Assembly (NCBI GenBank): GCA_037974665.1
Contig: CM075770.1
Span: 1,190,501-1,254,500 of the forward strand
Reading direction: 5' to 3'
Origin: Ehretia macrophylla
Taxonomy: Eukaryota > Streptophyta > Magnoliopsida > Boraginales > Ehretiaceae
DNA length: 64,000 nt
Under the pieces are notes generated by a model. The model was not told where the DNA came from, searched no databases, and was given only the letters and a program-made list of their open reading frames with translations. Both the position numbers and the translations under genes were made by a program. Shown here in pieces: positions 22,965-34,539 of this stretch. Numbering within the stretch: the stretch's first letter is position 1; each line of letters opens with the position of its first letter.

Positions 22965-23095
22965 TTAGCCCAAGGGTAAAACGATTAGAGCATGGACAAG
23001 AGATTTATTCACATATTAAGTTTGAATCTTTTAAAAATCTAATATTTTAAAGATTATTTCAAATAAGTCTCATGCATAACTAATTTAAATTATAC
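22965..23095 (+). repeat. Possible tRNA-derived SINE remnant
   Basis: TAGCCCAAGGGTAAAACGAT resembles an A box, and AGTTTGAATCT about 60 bases further on resembles a B box. The rest is too degenerate to define ends. Confidence 0.35.
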
Positions 23096-23822
23096 CTCTT
23101 TTGACTGGAGTCATTCGGTCTAATATTGGCCTTCTTTAATACGAGTTCTAAAAACTTCCCATAGTGAGTAAGATTTTCTGTAAAATGTTATTCTACGGAA
23201 AACTCAACTCGAGACCACACTTGAGATAGTTTGCTATTTTAAGCAATGAAAAATTCCAAGAATAGTCCAACAAAATGCAACTAGGTAGAGCAAAATGCTG
23301 AACATGTATGGGACCATCTTCAGCAAGATGCAAGTTATGGTAACAACAAATTTATGCAAAAGAAGATATGTGTCGTCACCCGATTCGTCACCAACATTCT
23401 TTGAAGTTCCCTAAATTTCTAGATATTCCTCGAGATGTATGTGAGGTGAAAATTTTGAAAAGGGTCTTGAAGAATCACTCCTATCAAGGTAACAACTTTT
23501 TTAACAATGGAGCAGGAAGCAACTGCCATGTGAGTGAGGACAACTACTATATGTCTAGGATTTTGAAATTCAAGCCATATTATGCAATACTTGCCAAAAC
23601 TGGAATGTTTTGCACCTAGCTTAAAATAAACAAACACACTAGGAGATGTGGACCTCTATCCTCCATAAAGTGGAGCTATCATTTGTTTTGACTATCTCGT
23701 ACTTTTATTGGATCTCCAATATATATAATTTGCAATATTTTGAAGTATTCAAATTCTCTTTCATGATAAAGAAAAAAACTGACAGTTCAGTATTTGAAAT
23801 TTTGGTTAGGCAATCTTTAATT

Positions 23823-24044
23823 GGGATCTCTATAATGTAAAATGTTTTAAATTTGAAAATTTTTAGAGACTCAATCTTTAAAAAAATATTATTAATGATT
23901 TAAATATACATGAAACTCATTACTTTTTACAACTTTTGAGACAAAATAAGGTCACATGTATATTTAAATCATTAATAATATTTTTTAGATACTGGATCTC
24001 TAAATTTTTTCAAATTTAGAAAGTTTTATATTTTAAAGACCCCT
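23823..24044. repeat. Long inverted repeat (hairpin), about 90-nt arms
   Basis: 23823-23912 and the reverse complement of 23955-24044 match with few differences around a loop of about 42 nt. The innermost stretch, ATTATTAATGATTTAAATAT, is the same in both arms. No target duplication was found. A transcript would fold into a nearly perfect stem, a plausible small-RNA source. Confidence 0.75.
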
Positions 24045-24092
24045 ATTAAGGGTATCTCCAATGGCAAGAAAAATGGTGCACTATTCACAAAA

Positions 24093-25432
24093 GGGCAAAA
24101 ACCATTTTAGTCCTTGAGGTTTACTCTAAAGACCAAATTAGTCCTTGAGGTATGTAAAAAGTCTAATTCAGTCCCTGGTGTTAGTAGACTACGATTAGAA
24201 TTAACCATTTAAAGGGTAGTAATGCCATTTTGCACTTAAAAAAAAAAAAGATGAAATGATTCACCCATTGTTGCTGATGTGTTGAAAAAAAAAAAAAAAA
24301 ATCTAACTACCATCACCATCGCCACTGCTGCCGCCGCCATCAACACCACTACATAGCACACACAACAAAAAGATTGAATTTTAGTTAAATTTCATCAAAC
24401 ATAAAGATACCAAGATCATGTAACACGAACTAGAGCTCAAAAAATTAGATTTTTAACAATCCAACAATGCAATATACCCAAAATTCACAAAAAAAAAGAA
24501 ATCTAACCACCATCACCACCGCCACTGTTACCGCTGCCATTAACACCACTACACACCACACACAACAAAAAAATTGGATTTTAGTTAAATTTCATCAAAC
24601 AGAAAGATACCCATATCATGTAACATAACTAGAGCTCAAAAGATTGGATTTATAACAACCCAACAATACAATACACCCAAAATTCACAAAAAAAAAGAAA
24701 AAAAAGAAATCTAACCACCATCACCACAGCCACTGCCGCCGCTGCCATCAACACCAATACACCGAATATTCACAAAAGCAAACTTGATTAGAATGAATCA
24801 TCAATTGCTTAGAGCTTAATCAATTTTTTTTACACTGAATAAATCATATTCGGACTAGGGCACACACACATTTATACAAAAGCTAAAGTGAAAAGCAATA
24901 TTGATTGCAATAAATTAATCAATTGATCATCGTTGTGAGGCAACATAAATGGACCCCTTTGAAAAGAGGTTTATGCATGAATTAATCTTCTAGAACAAAA
25001 ACCCATTAAGCAAATGCATGAATTAATCAGCTTTATGCATTTGTAGACATCACAACGCAAGTCTTCTTGGAATTGATCATCCATTTTACTGCCTCTGTGT
25101 GTGTGTCGAAGAGAGGGAGAGAGAGAGAGAGAGAAGAAGAAGAAGAAGAAGGGGGTGGAGGGTTGTTGGAATAAGGACCAATAATAAAACAAAAAAAAAC
25201 CAGCAGTCACTTTTTCGGTAAAAAATGAGTGTACACGTGGCACTTTTCTGTCCATTTGATGGGTGAATTATTTTATCTTTTTTTTTTTAGTATAAAATGA
25301 CATTACTATCTTTTAAATAGTTAATTCTAACCGTAGTCCACTAATGTCATGGATTAAATTGAATTTTTTACATACTTCAATGACTAATTTGGTCTTTAGA
25401 GTAAACTTTGGGGACTAAAATAGTTTTTGCCC
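24093..25432. mobile_element. Non-autonomous MULE with 10-bp target duplication
   Basis: The ends GGGCAAAAACCATTTTAGTC and, inverted, GGGCAAAAACTATTTTAGTC begin terminal inverted repeats of about 175 bp. The exact flanking duplication is ATTCACAAAA at 24083-24092 and 25433-25442. The 1.34-kb element carries no transposase. Its interior has about 2.3 copies of a roughly 200-bp tandem repeat and a (GA)n/(GAA)n run near 25107-25150. It landed inside a MITE-like element. Confidence 0.88.
24300..24765. repeat. About 200-bp tandem repeat inside MULE
   Basis: Three starts of ATCTAAC(T/C)ACCATCACCA occur at about 24301, 24501 and 24709. The two full units between them contain TTTTAGTTAAATTTCATCAA and AACTAGAGCTCAAAA. 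Each unit opens with a CACCATCACC(A/G)CCGCCACTG trinucleotide-like stretch. No coding reading is convincing. Confidence 0.8.
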
Positions 25433-26149
25433 ATTCACAAAAACTTTTCATTTTTGGTAATTTTTAGAGACTCGGGTCTCTATTTTAACTCAAATCTCCA
25501 ATGGGGCTTACCACTTTTAAGAGATTTGAGTTAAAATAGTGATCTAATTTACTTTTTTTACACTAAATTTAGAGACCCAAAAAATAATTGGGTCTCTATT
25601 TTGATATAAATCTCTAAAATGTGGTGAACCTATTAGAGATTTGAGTTAAAATAGAGACTCAGTCTCTAAAAATTATAAAAAATAGTAAGTTTTGTGAATA
25701 GTACACCATTTTTCTTGCCATTAAAAATACCCTTAGGATGACCTTATGTAAGACTACACAAATAATAATTTTGAACACAGATTCTATTAGAATAATTTAT
25801 TGGTGAGCGATTCTGTGGTGGTTCGAGTAATTTCATAACAGGTTAAGTGTATGTCATTGGATCTCCAATATATTGTCTGCAATATATTTGAGCACATAGA
25901 TTCTCACATTATTTAGTGTATAAAACTCTTATTACGCACAAGTGTGGAACGTGCAAAGTCGATTGTGCACCTATTGTGTGACTTGTTGGTCTTAAGCAAT
26001 GTTTTGTCCTAATCCGTCCTAAACAAGGGTGTTTTTTACTACTACAAATCCCGTGAAGCGTATCACTCAGAGAAAAAATTGAAATATGAATTGATCGACA
26101 TACTAGTTTTGTAATATTTGATTCAAAATAATATTCTGAAAATTATAAC

Positions 26150-26344
26150 ACTAATCTCGTAATAAGAGTTTTTAACAAATTTGTTGAATAAAATGGAGCT
26201 TAGGGCTCTATTTTGGCATCTTTTAAGCAAATGTGGTGGACCCTACGTACTTTTATCATGAATAGTATTATTTTTGGGTCATGGGGCTCTAAAAATACCC
26301 AAAGTTAGAAAATTTTGCATTTTAGAGCCCCCATTGAAAATGCC
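26150..26344. repeat. Possible MITE remnant
   Basis: GGGCTCTATTTTGGCATC at the left, and inverted matches (GGGCTCTAAAATG, AAGGCATTTTCAATGG) at the right, resemble the ends of the MITE-like element at 24048-25734. Ends and target duplication are unclear. Confidence 0.4.
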
Positions 26345-28345
26345 TTTACTTACTTAATCTTATTCTTAACTTTGCTTACTTACTTACTTAATTACTTAGA
26401 ATATTTATTTACTTAGTCTTATTTTTTAACTTATTTAGCTTAATTTAGCTTATGTAACTTAGCTAACTTTACTTAGGTTACTTGCTTAGTCCAGCTTAGT
26501 TGCTTACTTAACTTGCTTAGCTTACTTGTTTAAGTACTTACCTACTTAAGTTGTTACTTATTTAATTACTTATCTAGCGTTCTTATTTACCTAATTACTT
26601 GCTTACTTACATACATACTTAACTTGTTTAGTTATTTTTTAACTTGCTTACTTACTTATTTAGCTTGTTTATTTAGTCTTTTTTTTCTTAGCTTGCTGAT
26701 TTACTTAGTTATCTTACTTTCTTGCTTTCCTTATTTAGTTTTATTTTCTTAGTTTGATTACTTAGATTGTTTGCTTACTTAGTCTTACCTACTTAACTTG
26801 CTTACTTATTTAATTAGTTATTTATCTTTCTTTCTTACTTACATACATACTATACTTGCTTAGTTATTTTTTTTAACTTGCTTACTTATTTTGTTTGTTT
26901 ATTTAGTCTTTTTTTTTCTTCCTTAGCTTGCTTATTTACTTAGCTAATCTTACTTTCTTGCTTTCCTTATTTAGTTTTATTTTCTTAGTTTGCTTACGTA
27001 CTTAGATTGTTTACTTACTTAGTCTTATTCTCTTTACTTATTTAGCTTAATTTAGTCCAATGTAGCTTAGCTTACTTAGATTACTAACTTAGCTTAGCTT
27101 AGTTATGTTACTTTGTTTAGCTTAGTTACTTGGTTAGGCTTAGGTTACTTACTTGGTTTAGCTTAACTTTCTAAGCTTAGCTTAAACTTACTAAGTTTAC
27201 TTACTTATCTTAGCATAGCTTAGTTTAGTTTAGCTTAATTAGATTACATACTTGTTTGCTTAATTTTCTTACTTGCTTACTTGTTTACTTCCTTACTTAG
27301 CTTGTTTACTTACGTAGTCTTATTTTCTTATCTTGCTTCCTTTTTCTGTCTTACTTTCTTAGTTTGTATACTTACCTACGTACTTAGCTTGCTTACTTAT
27401 TTTTTTAGGTTGCTTACTTGTTTCCTTACTTAATTACTTAGCTTTGTTTACTCACTTAGTCTTTTCTTAGCTCGCTTGTTTGCTTGTGACTTAATTACCT
27501 ACTTAGCTTGCTTATTTACTTAATTATTTATTTGATTTTCTTAGTTATTTACTTACTTTGATTGCTTACTTACTTACCTACTTAACTTGCTAATTTACTT
27601 ACTTAGTCTTATTTTCTTAGCTCGGTTATTTAGTCTTATTTTTTTAGTTTGTTTACTTGCTAACTTAATAATTTAGTTTGTTTACTTGCTAACTTAATAA
27701 CTTAGTTTGTTTAGTTACTTAGTCTTATTTTCTTTGCTTATTTAACTTAGTGTAGTTTAGTTTTAGTTTACTTTACTTAGTTTAGCTTACTTGGTTAGTT
27801 TACATAGCTTATTTACTTAGTTTTGGCTTATCTTACTTATTTAACTTAGCTTATTCACTTGGTTTAGCGTAACTTTCTTAGCTTAGCGTAGCTTAGTTTA
27901 GTTTAGCTTATTAGCTTTCTTAATTAATTGCTTAGTTGTTTACTTGCTTGCTTATTTACTTACTTAGCTCGTTTACTTACCTACTCTTATTTTCTATTCT
28001 TACTTCCTTATTTAGTCTTATTTTCTTAGTTTGTTTACTTATTTAGATTGCTTACTAATTTTTTTAGGTTGCTTACTTGTTTACTTAGTTAGCTTGCTTA
28101 CTATAGTCTTGCTTTCTAAACTTATTTGTTTGCTTATTTACTTGCTTACTTGCTTACTTACTTACCTACTTAGGTTACTTATTTGTTTACTTACTTAACT
28201 TTTTTAGTTACTTAATTGCTTACTTGGCTTAGTTTACTTTATCTTACTTAGTTTTTTTACTTATATACTTAGTTTGCTTACTTAGTCTTATTTTCTTATC
28301 TTGCTTACTTACTTAGTCTTATTTTTTAGGTTGTTTGCTTGCAAC
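26345..28345. repeat. About 2-kb degenerate CTTA/TTAG-type tetranucleotide tract
   Basis: The whole stretch is built from CTTA, CTTG, TTAG and TTTA words with strong T/A bias and few other motifs; recurring longer phrases include CTTAGCTTGCTTACTTACTT and TAGTCTTATTTTCTTAG. A block of about 190 bp at roughly 26608-26795 recurs at 26838-27025, and a 29-bp block recurs near 27655-27715. So the tract grew both by slippage and by duplication of larger segments. There is no coding potential. Confidence 0.9.
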
Positions 28346-28735
28346 TTACCCTTTGCTCTTTCTTCTTGTTGATCTTACGTAGTATGTTTTCATTTCTATG
28401 AATCCTTGTGGTTAGTCTTGTGTATGATTCTTGGTGACGCCCAACCTAGGTTCCCATATGATTAGCATCATGTTTTTTTCAATCATATTGTCGAGGTTCA
28501 CCCTTGCCTACCTATCTTTTGAGTTTGTTGCCATAGAAGCTTGTGTATCTGTGTCACATTGTTTTACTTAACCTCTTGGTTATTTGATGATACCTTACTT
28601 TTACATGGTTTGTTCGTCTCTACCTCTTCATTTTGATAACATAAGCGTTGAAAGATTAGTTTATATAGTCATATATTAATATATCACGTTGCCATCTTCT
28701 TAAGATCAAGTGTTTACCACTAAACTTTTAGTAGA
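28346..28735. other. Intergenic, nothing recognised
   Basis: AT-rich sequence between the tetranucleotide tract and the SINE-like cluster; no gene or defined repeat seen. Confidence 0.4.
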
Positions 28736-29290
28736 TGTGCAATTTTATTTCTTTATTATGGTAGCGCAAAGTCCTGCATTTATGCATGCCGCGAGTGGGC
28801 TTGAGGGGCTTCATAGTCCACACAAGGCATACTAGTAGGATGTGTAGGGCTCTGCGTTTATGTGTATCTATGGGTGGGCCTATGGAGTTTCACAATGCAC
28901 ACAAAGCACACCTACATATTGGGTTATCAAGCACTTATACTATGCCCATACGCGATAGCGAATCCATGAGTGATTGCTGGTCTCCGAAAAGGCCAACAAA
29001 GTGACACCTCGAGGATTCGAACTTGCAACCTCACTCATATACTAATTGTTAGGATTAATCGCTTACCATTAGGCTAAAAGTTTAAGCTTTTAGTAGTGAC
29101 ACAACTTTATTTCATTATTGTGGCAGCATAAAGCTCCACGTCTATGCATGTTGCGGGTAACCCTAAAGGGCTTTGCAATGTAGACAAGGCACACCAACAG
29201 GATGGGCTGCCAAGCACCCATATCGCGCTCATACGCGATAGCGAATCCATAAGGCGGTCACTGGCTCCTGATAGGCCAACAAAGCCAATT
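28736..29290 (-). repeat. Cluster of tRNA-derived SINE-like repeats
   Basis: On the minus strand TTTAGCCTAATGGTAAGCG (A-box-like) is followed about 50 bases later by GTTGCAAGTTCGAATCCTCG (B-box-like), near 29010-29075. The sequence beyond it contains GGATTCGCTATCGCGTATG, which occurs again in a second partial copy at about 29220-29260. A third partial copy of the tail lies at 28745-28835. These are direct repeats of one element, probably nested or tandem insertions. The copies are unequal and diverged. Confidence 0.65.
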
Positions 29291-29776
29291 ATATTTGGTT
29301 ACACAATTTCACCTTTGATGTGTCCTTATTCATTAATTTAGTTTAGTTTCATTATTGATTTTTAACATCTTTTTTGTCGGTATGTCCTTAGTGTATGGTA
29401 CATTCTTTAATATTCAATTTTCATCTCATTTGGAATAAGCCCTTTTGTATAGCCTGATAACTATGTGGTATCTATTTTTGTCCTTCTTTTAACTAATATC
29501 CTCCTTGAGTTTCTTGTTCTAAATTCATACAATAAGTTTGTTGCGTTTACATCTAGTATATGAACTTATTTGATTCTTATCCATATTGTTGTTTGTCATA
29601 ATGACAGTAATGCTATCCTTTTTTTTTTTTTGCTTCAAGGACACCTTTAATTAGTGTATTGGATTGTTCTTAAATACTTCACCTATTTGTTTTAATTGTG
29701 CCCAAACCCTTGTGTAATTGATTTAAACCTTGTTTTATTGATTAACTTGGTAGTTTACCTACTATAGAAACTATAT

Positions 29777-31140
29777 TGTAATGACCTAGATTTTTAAGAG
29801 TTTAAAAAATAAAAGATTTATAATAGAGTTTTAGTTTGAATAAGACTTTGATATTTTGATAAGATAAATATGGCTTTTGATTTTTTTATAAAATATTTCA
29901 TGATTTAAGATAAGAGATAATCTGAAAAATAAGATAGAGTTTTAATTAGTTTGAATTATGAATGTCTATCAGATTAGGATTAAACCTCTATATAAATGAG
30001 TCATAAGACTTTAGAAACTCACAAGTTTTGGAGAAAAAGAAAAAGTTAGAAGATAATTTTACTGAGTTCTGAAGGTTTTAAAGGTTTTAATTATTGGTTC
30101 TAATATCGTGGTTTTGAGGTAAGTAGGATTTACAGTTCTTTCGTCCCCTTTATTGATCAACAAATTTTGTCTCATTCTTCGTCTTCTTTGGCACACCTTA
30201 TTGATTATTGTTAAATTATGTTTCTTGATTCTCTGGATAAGATTAAGTGCGTGACATGTTTTGAGCCTATAGACGATACAAGCTGTGTATCGAATCCTAG
30301 ACGGCTGAGAGTTAATTAGCCGCTATCTGTTTTAGTGTGAATTGTGAACTTTGTATTGTGCATCGCGCTGCTAAGCAGCCACAACTTGTTATAGTTTCAA
30401 TATTATGTCATGGCATTAATTATTGAATTTTGTATCGGTTATTGGCCTCTAAATTTTATTGATCTTTGAGCCTCAGCTTTTCTTGGGGTGAGTTCCCTTA
30501 CTGAACCTTTGTTCACTTACTATATTTGCTTCCGCCTACTTTCTTTGTAGTTAAACAGAGTAAGCGTTAGAGCATTGGACATATGAATATGGTGGGCTAA
30601 GTTAGAGAGTTTTCATTTTATTCATTACCATTAGTATTGTCCGAATGGATTCATTTATAGTATTTCGATGAATGTAATAAATGAGGATGTTGACCTTTCA
30701 TTCCTATTGTGTTTGGAGATTTATTTTGTGGATTTGAAAGTTTTTTTTGTCGTTGTTGGGGACTTGCTTAATTTTTAGGGTTTAGCGGCTCTGCATTACT
30801 TTGTTGTGGTTGTGCGCCTAGCGTACTTGAGAGGTTAAACTCTTAGGCACGTGTCATGTCACGTGCTAGGCCTTTTTTTGGGTAGTGGGATTTAGTAAAA
30901 TATTTAGATTATTATGTATTAGAGTTTTTAGTGAATATATGTATTTCTTCAAATTTTTGAAGCTTTTACCTTTTTGGAGGATTTAGACGCTCTGTTGTTA
31001 GCATTTATGGGAAGATTATTTTAGTTTAATTTATTGTTATTTTTGAGTATATAGAACTTTGCGGGTTTAGGAAGTTGATCTTCTTAGGTTCGTGGCAATC
31101 TCGTTCCCGAATTTACCCCAGCAAATTTGGGGGCGTGACA
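29777..31140 (+). repeat. 5' LTR of non-autonomous element
   Basis: Starts TGTAATGACC, ends GTGACA. It contains a segment (about 30510-30890) that is missing from, or replaced by shorter sequence in, the 3' LTR. A TATA-like CTATATAAATGAG lies near 29990, and it recurs in the other LTR near 31551. Confidence 0.85.
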
Positions 31141-31143
31141 GAG

Positions 31144-31155
31144 TGGTATCAGAGC
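31144..31155 (+). other. Primer-binding site (initiator Met tRNA)
   Basis: TGGTATCAGAGC, three bases after the 5' LTR, is the classic complement of the plant initiator tRNA-Met 3' end. Confidence 0.9.
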
Positions 31156-31328
31156 AATAGGTTATAATCACTTTTGGCCTAAGTGGCTTTTGGGTGGCTA
31201 AGTTTCAGTTGCGTGCTTTGGTGTCTTGATTATTTGTGATGGACGTTTTTGTTGCTATAGGTTTTGACTTGAATACTTTGACCTTTGAAATTGATTTTAA
31301 AGTAAGTTTCGAGGACAAAACTTCTACT

Positions 31329-31341
31329 AAGAGGGGAAGAC
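31329..31341 (+). other. Polypurine tract
   Basis: AAGAGGGGAAGAC directly before the 3' LTR. Confidence 0.75.
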
Positions 31342-32432
31342 TGTAATGACCTAGATTTTTAAGAGTTTGAAAAATAAAAGATTTACAATAGAGTTTTAGT
31401 TCGAATAAGACTTTGATATTTTGATAAGATAAATATGGCTTTTGATTTTTTTAAATATTTCACGATTTAAGATAAGAGATAATCTAAAAAATAAGATAGA
31501 GTTTTAATTAGTTTTGAATTCTGAGTATCTATTAGATTAGGATTAAACCTCTATATAAATGAGTCATAAGACTTTAGAAACTCACAAGTTTTGGAGAAAA
31601 ACAAAAAGTTAGAAGAGAATTTTACTGAGTTTTGAAGGTTTGAAAGGCTTTAATTATTGGTTCTAATATCGTGGTTTTGAGGTAAGTAGAATTTACCGTT
31701 CTTTCGTCTTCTTTGTTGATCAACAAATTTTGTTTCATTCTTCGTCTTCTTTGGCACTCCTTATTGATTATTGTTAAATCATGTTTCTTGATTCTCTGGA
31801 TAAGATTAAGTGCGTGACATGTTTTGAGCCTATGAACTATATAAGTTGTGTATCGAATCCTAGACGGCTTGGAGTTAATTAGCCGCCATCTGTTTTAGTG
31901 TGAATTGTGAACTTCGTATTGTGAATTGTGAACTTCGTATTGTGAATCGCGCTGCTAAGCAGCCACAACTTGTTATAGTTTCAATATTATGTCATTGCAT
32001 TAATTATCGAATTTTGTATCGGTTATTGGCCTCTGAATTTTATTGATCTTTGAGCCTCAACTTTTCTTGGGGTGAGTTTTACTTACTGGGCATTGTTTCG
32101 CTTACTACTTTATTTGACTTTTGCAGATAAGATCGAGTAAATAGAAGGGTAGAGGCTCTCTGATTTTGGACTGCGAGATTTTTATGATTTAAAATATTTA
32201 GATTATTCTTTATTAGAGTTTTTAGTGAATATATATTTCTTCGAATTTTTGAAGCTTTTACATTTTTTGAGGATTTAGACGCTCTGTTGATAGTATTTAT
32301 GGGAAGATTATTTTAGTTTAATTTATTGTTATTTTTGAGTGTATAGAGCCTTGCGGGTTTAAGAAGTTGATCTTCTTAAGTTCGTGGAGGTCTCGTTCCC
32401 GAATTTGCCCCATCAAATTTGGGGGTGTGACA
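31342..32432 (+). repeat. 3' LTR of non-autonomous element
   Basis: Partner of 29777-31140. It carries a small tandem duplication, GTGAATTGTGAACTTCGTAT, at about 31900-31940. Confidence 0.85.
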
Positions 32433-33898
32433 TATATTATCGCTAGTGGTTGGTACACCTTTTGATATTTGCTTCCATTATATTTTGTCAAATTTTCTTC
32501 TTTAGTTTTGATTTCTCTATCAATTTCTGCCATTTGCATCTGTTGGCAAGCTCCTTTGAATTTTGAAATTATTTTGAGTTTTGTTTCGTATATGCTAAAT
32601 CTTTAAATTCTTGCTTTGAATTCTTCGTTCAACTTACTGAGTATTTGTTTATTGTACTTTCTTTTTGTGTTCTTTTGTTTGTAGAGAGGAACTAAAATTT
32701 TGACTTATTGTTGAGTAGAGCATACATGAGGAAGTGATTGTCTTTGAGATTGTATATTGGTTATGCCTAAAGATTATTGTATGTTTGGCAACATTTATAT
32801 AACATTTTTTATGAATATGATTGGCGTTATACTTGGGATTAATTGAAGAATTTCACATTTGTTTTATATTTTATGGTTTAAAGTATTCTCGTTTGATTAG
32901 AAGGTTTATATTTCTCATGGAATTAACCATCGAAGCTTAAAAACTTGAAATTTTTAAGCTTGTGGCAGTTCCTTGGGATTACATTGGTGGGATTTGGGGC
33001 ATGACAGACATATTCTTATCTTAATGGTGGTGGAAAGTTTTGCATGTTCTATGTTACATGAAATCTTATTTTTCTATATATAAAAAAAGGACAAATTTTT
33101 CGGATCCCCAAATCATCTTTTGGTTTTAAACTCGCAAATTCTATTTCTATCATTAGGGAAAAAAAAAATTCAGTGGCCAGATTTAACATTAATCTACCCA
33201 ACTTTTTGGATTTGATCTCTCGTTCACCAAAAAAGGAACACGGGTAGTGGTATCTCCTTCTTCTTTTTTTTCTCTTTATTGAATTTCATGGTTTTCCATC
33301 ACCGTGGTTGTAGTTTCCGTCATCGGCTTCAACCAGCTTATGGGTGATGTTTGTTAGGGGTTGTGTTATTGGGCCTTGGGCTGTTGTTTTGACCCTTTTC
33401 TCTTTCTTTTGTATTTTGTTTGTTGAGTTTTCTTTGATGCTTTTGATTAAGATGGAGTGGACCCTTTGGCTTGTACTTTTCTTTTTCATCGTCTTTATTA
33501 TATCGGCCCATGGGTTTTCTATATTTTTTTTCTGTTAATGTTAAGTAGTTTTTGTCATAAGTGCCGCCAAGAAACAAAATTTGTCCAAATGTCCAATTTA
33601 GGATTGTGAAGACGTTCATTGTTCTAGATAATTCAAACTTGAGAGTAGACCTGGCATCTGGCTCAACTCAACTCAGTTTATATGTATCGCGGGTTGAGAG
33701 AACTAGACCTAGCTCAATCTAGGTTTTTAGTGTGCTGAGTTGAATTGGGCTCATTTCTCAAAATACAAGACCCAACTTAGCCCACGAGTCACCACCCAGG
33801 TCACGAGCTAAGTTGGGTTGGGCTAGCCCAGTTTTCTAGTTTTTTTTTTTTTTTTTTGTGATTTGTGTATTTTGAATGTATTATATATATACACGTAT

Positions 33899-33933
<35 letters not shown>

Positions 33934-34539
33934 ACTAAAAAAAAATTAATTGAGTGGCACTTGGAATAATAAGAAAAATTTAAATAAAACTTAATTTTTT
34001 TTAGATAAAATTAATTTAACGGTTAACGAGACACAAGTAAATTTAATAACATTAACGTAAAACATTACATAACATGATTGTTTCTAGTCTGGGCTAGTTA
34101 ATTTTGGGTCCAATAGATGTAGCAGTCCCAACTGGACCTTAAGTTACTTTAGTGGTAGAATACTTGGGGTGCGAAAGACTTGCTCACTTTTCAAATTCAA
34201 ATAAAATAAAAGATTATTTTTTTAGTACCAATCTCTGTAAGCCTTTTTCTTAACTAACTCTAGCCGTATTCATTCCGGGCATGATCAGGTGTTATGGGAT
34301 GTGGACCTTGATATAAGCACGGACGTTTTGTCGTAAACTGAGAAAAAAAAAAAAACAAAAAGAAAAAGGAAAAAAGAAAAGAAAAAAGAGAGAAGGAATT
34401 ACAGGACACCTGAACTCCGGGCCGCGTAGGCTACTTTCAGCCCAATTTATCCGGACTGTTAAATCTAACAAATCCAAATCCAGGAGCCAAAAATTCAAAC
34501 AAAAAGAAAAAAAATAAAAAAAGAAAAAGAAAAAAGAGA
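32433..34539. other. Intergenic with an old LTR end
   Basis: Near 32940-33006 a stretch ending GGGATTTGGGGCATGACA resembles the 3' end of the preceding LTR family, an old remnant. (AC)n(AT)n lies at about 33897-33932. Near 33640-33830 there is a repetitive GGGTTGGGCTAG/CAACTCAACT-type stretch. Purine-rich runs at 34340-34400 and 34500-34545 precede the lipase leader. No gene is seen. Confidence 0.5.

Larger units (their letters stand above)
24048..25734. mobile_element. MITE-like element interrupted by a MULE
   Basis: The left 45 bases (AAGGGTATCTCCAATGGC through the CTATTCACAAAA) match the reverse complement of the right end (25690-25734). Without the insert at 24093-25432 it is about 350 bp. 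Its interior repeats an AGAGATTTGAGTTAAAATAG-type motif in both orientations. No clear target duplication was found, so the superfamily (PIF/Harbinger or hAT) is open. Confidence 0.65.
29777..32432 (+). mobile_element. Non-autonomous LTR retrotransposon, >1-kb LTRs and 201-bp interior
   Basis: LTRs 29777-31140 (1364 bp) and 31342-32432 (1091 bp) both start TGTAATGACCTAGATTTTTA and end with TTTGGGGG(C/T)GTGACA. A 5-bp duplication, TATAT, flanks the whole (29772-29776 and 32433-32437). The interior holds a primer-binding site TGGTATCAGAGC (initiator-Met tRNA type), a purine tract and nothing coding. LTR ends, primer site and the phrase TTCGAGGACAAAAC before the purine tract resemble Del/Tekay-type Ty3/gypsy elements, so it is probably a stripped derivative using a relative's enzymes. 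The LTRs differ by a large indel (about 30510-30890 in the first). Confidence 0.88.

Noticed and set aside
26345..28345. Telomere-like or CRISPR-like array
   Set aside because: Words are CTTA/TTAG based, not TTTAGGG, and there are no regular spacers; it is a degenerate tetranucleotide tract.
33085..33595. Possible MULE with ends GGACAAATTTTT and AATTTGTCC
   Set aside because: The inverted match is only about 12 bases and no 9-bp flanking duplication was found.
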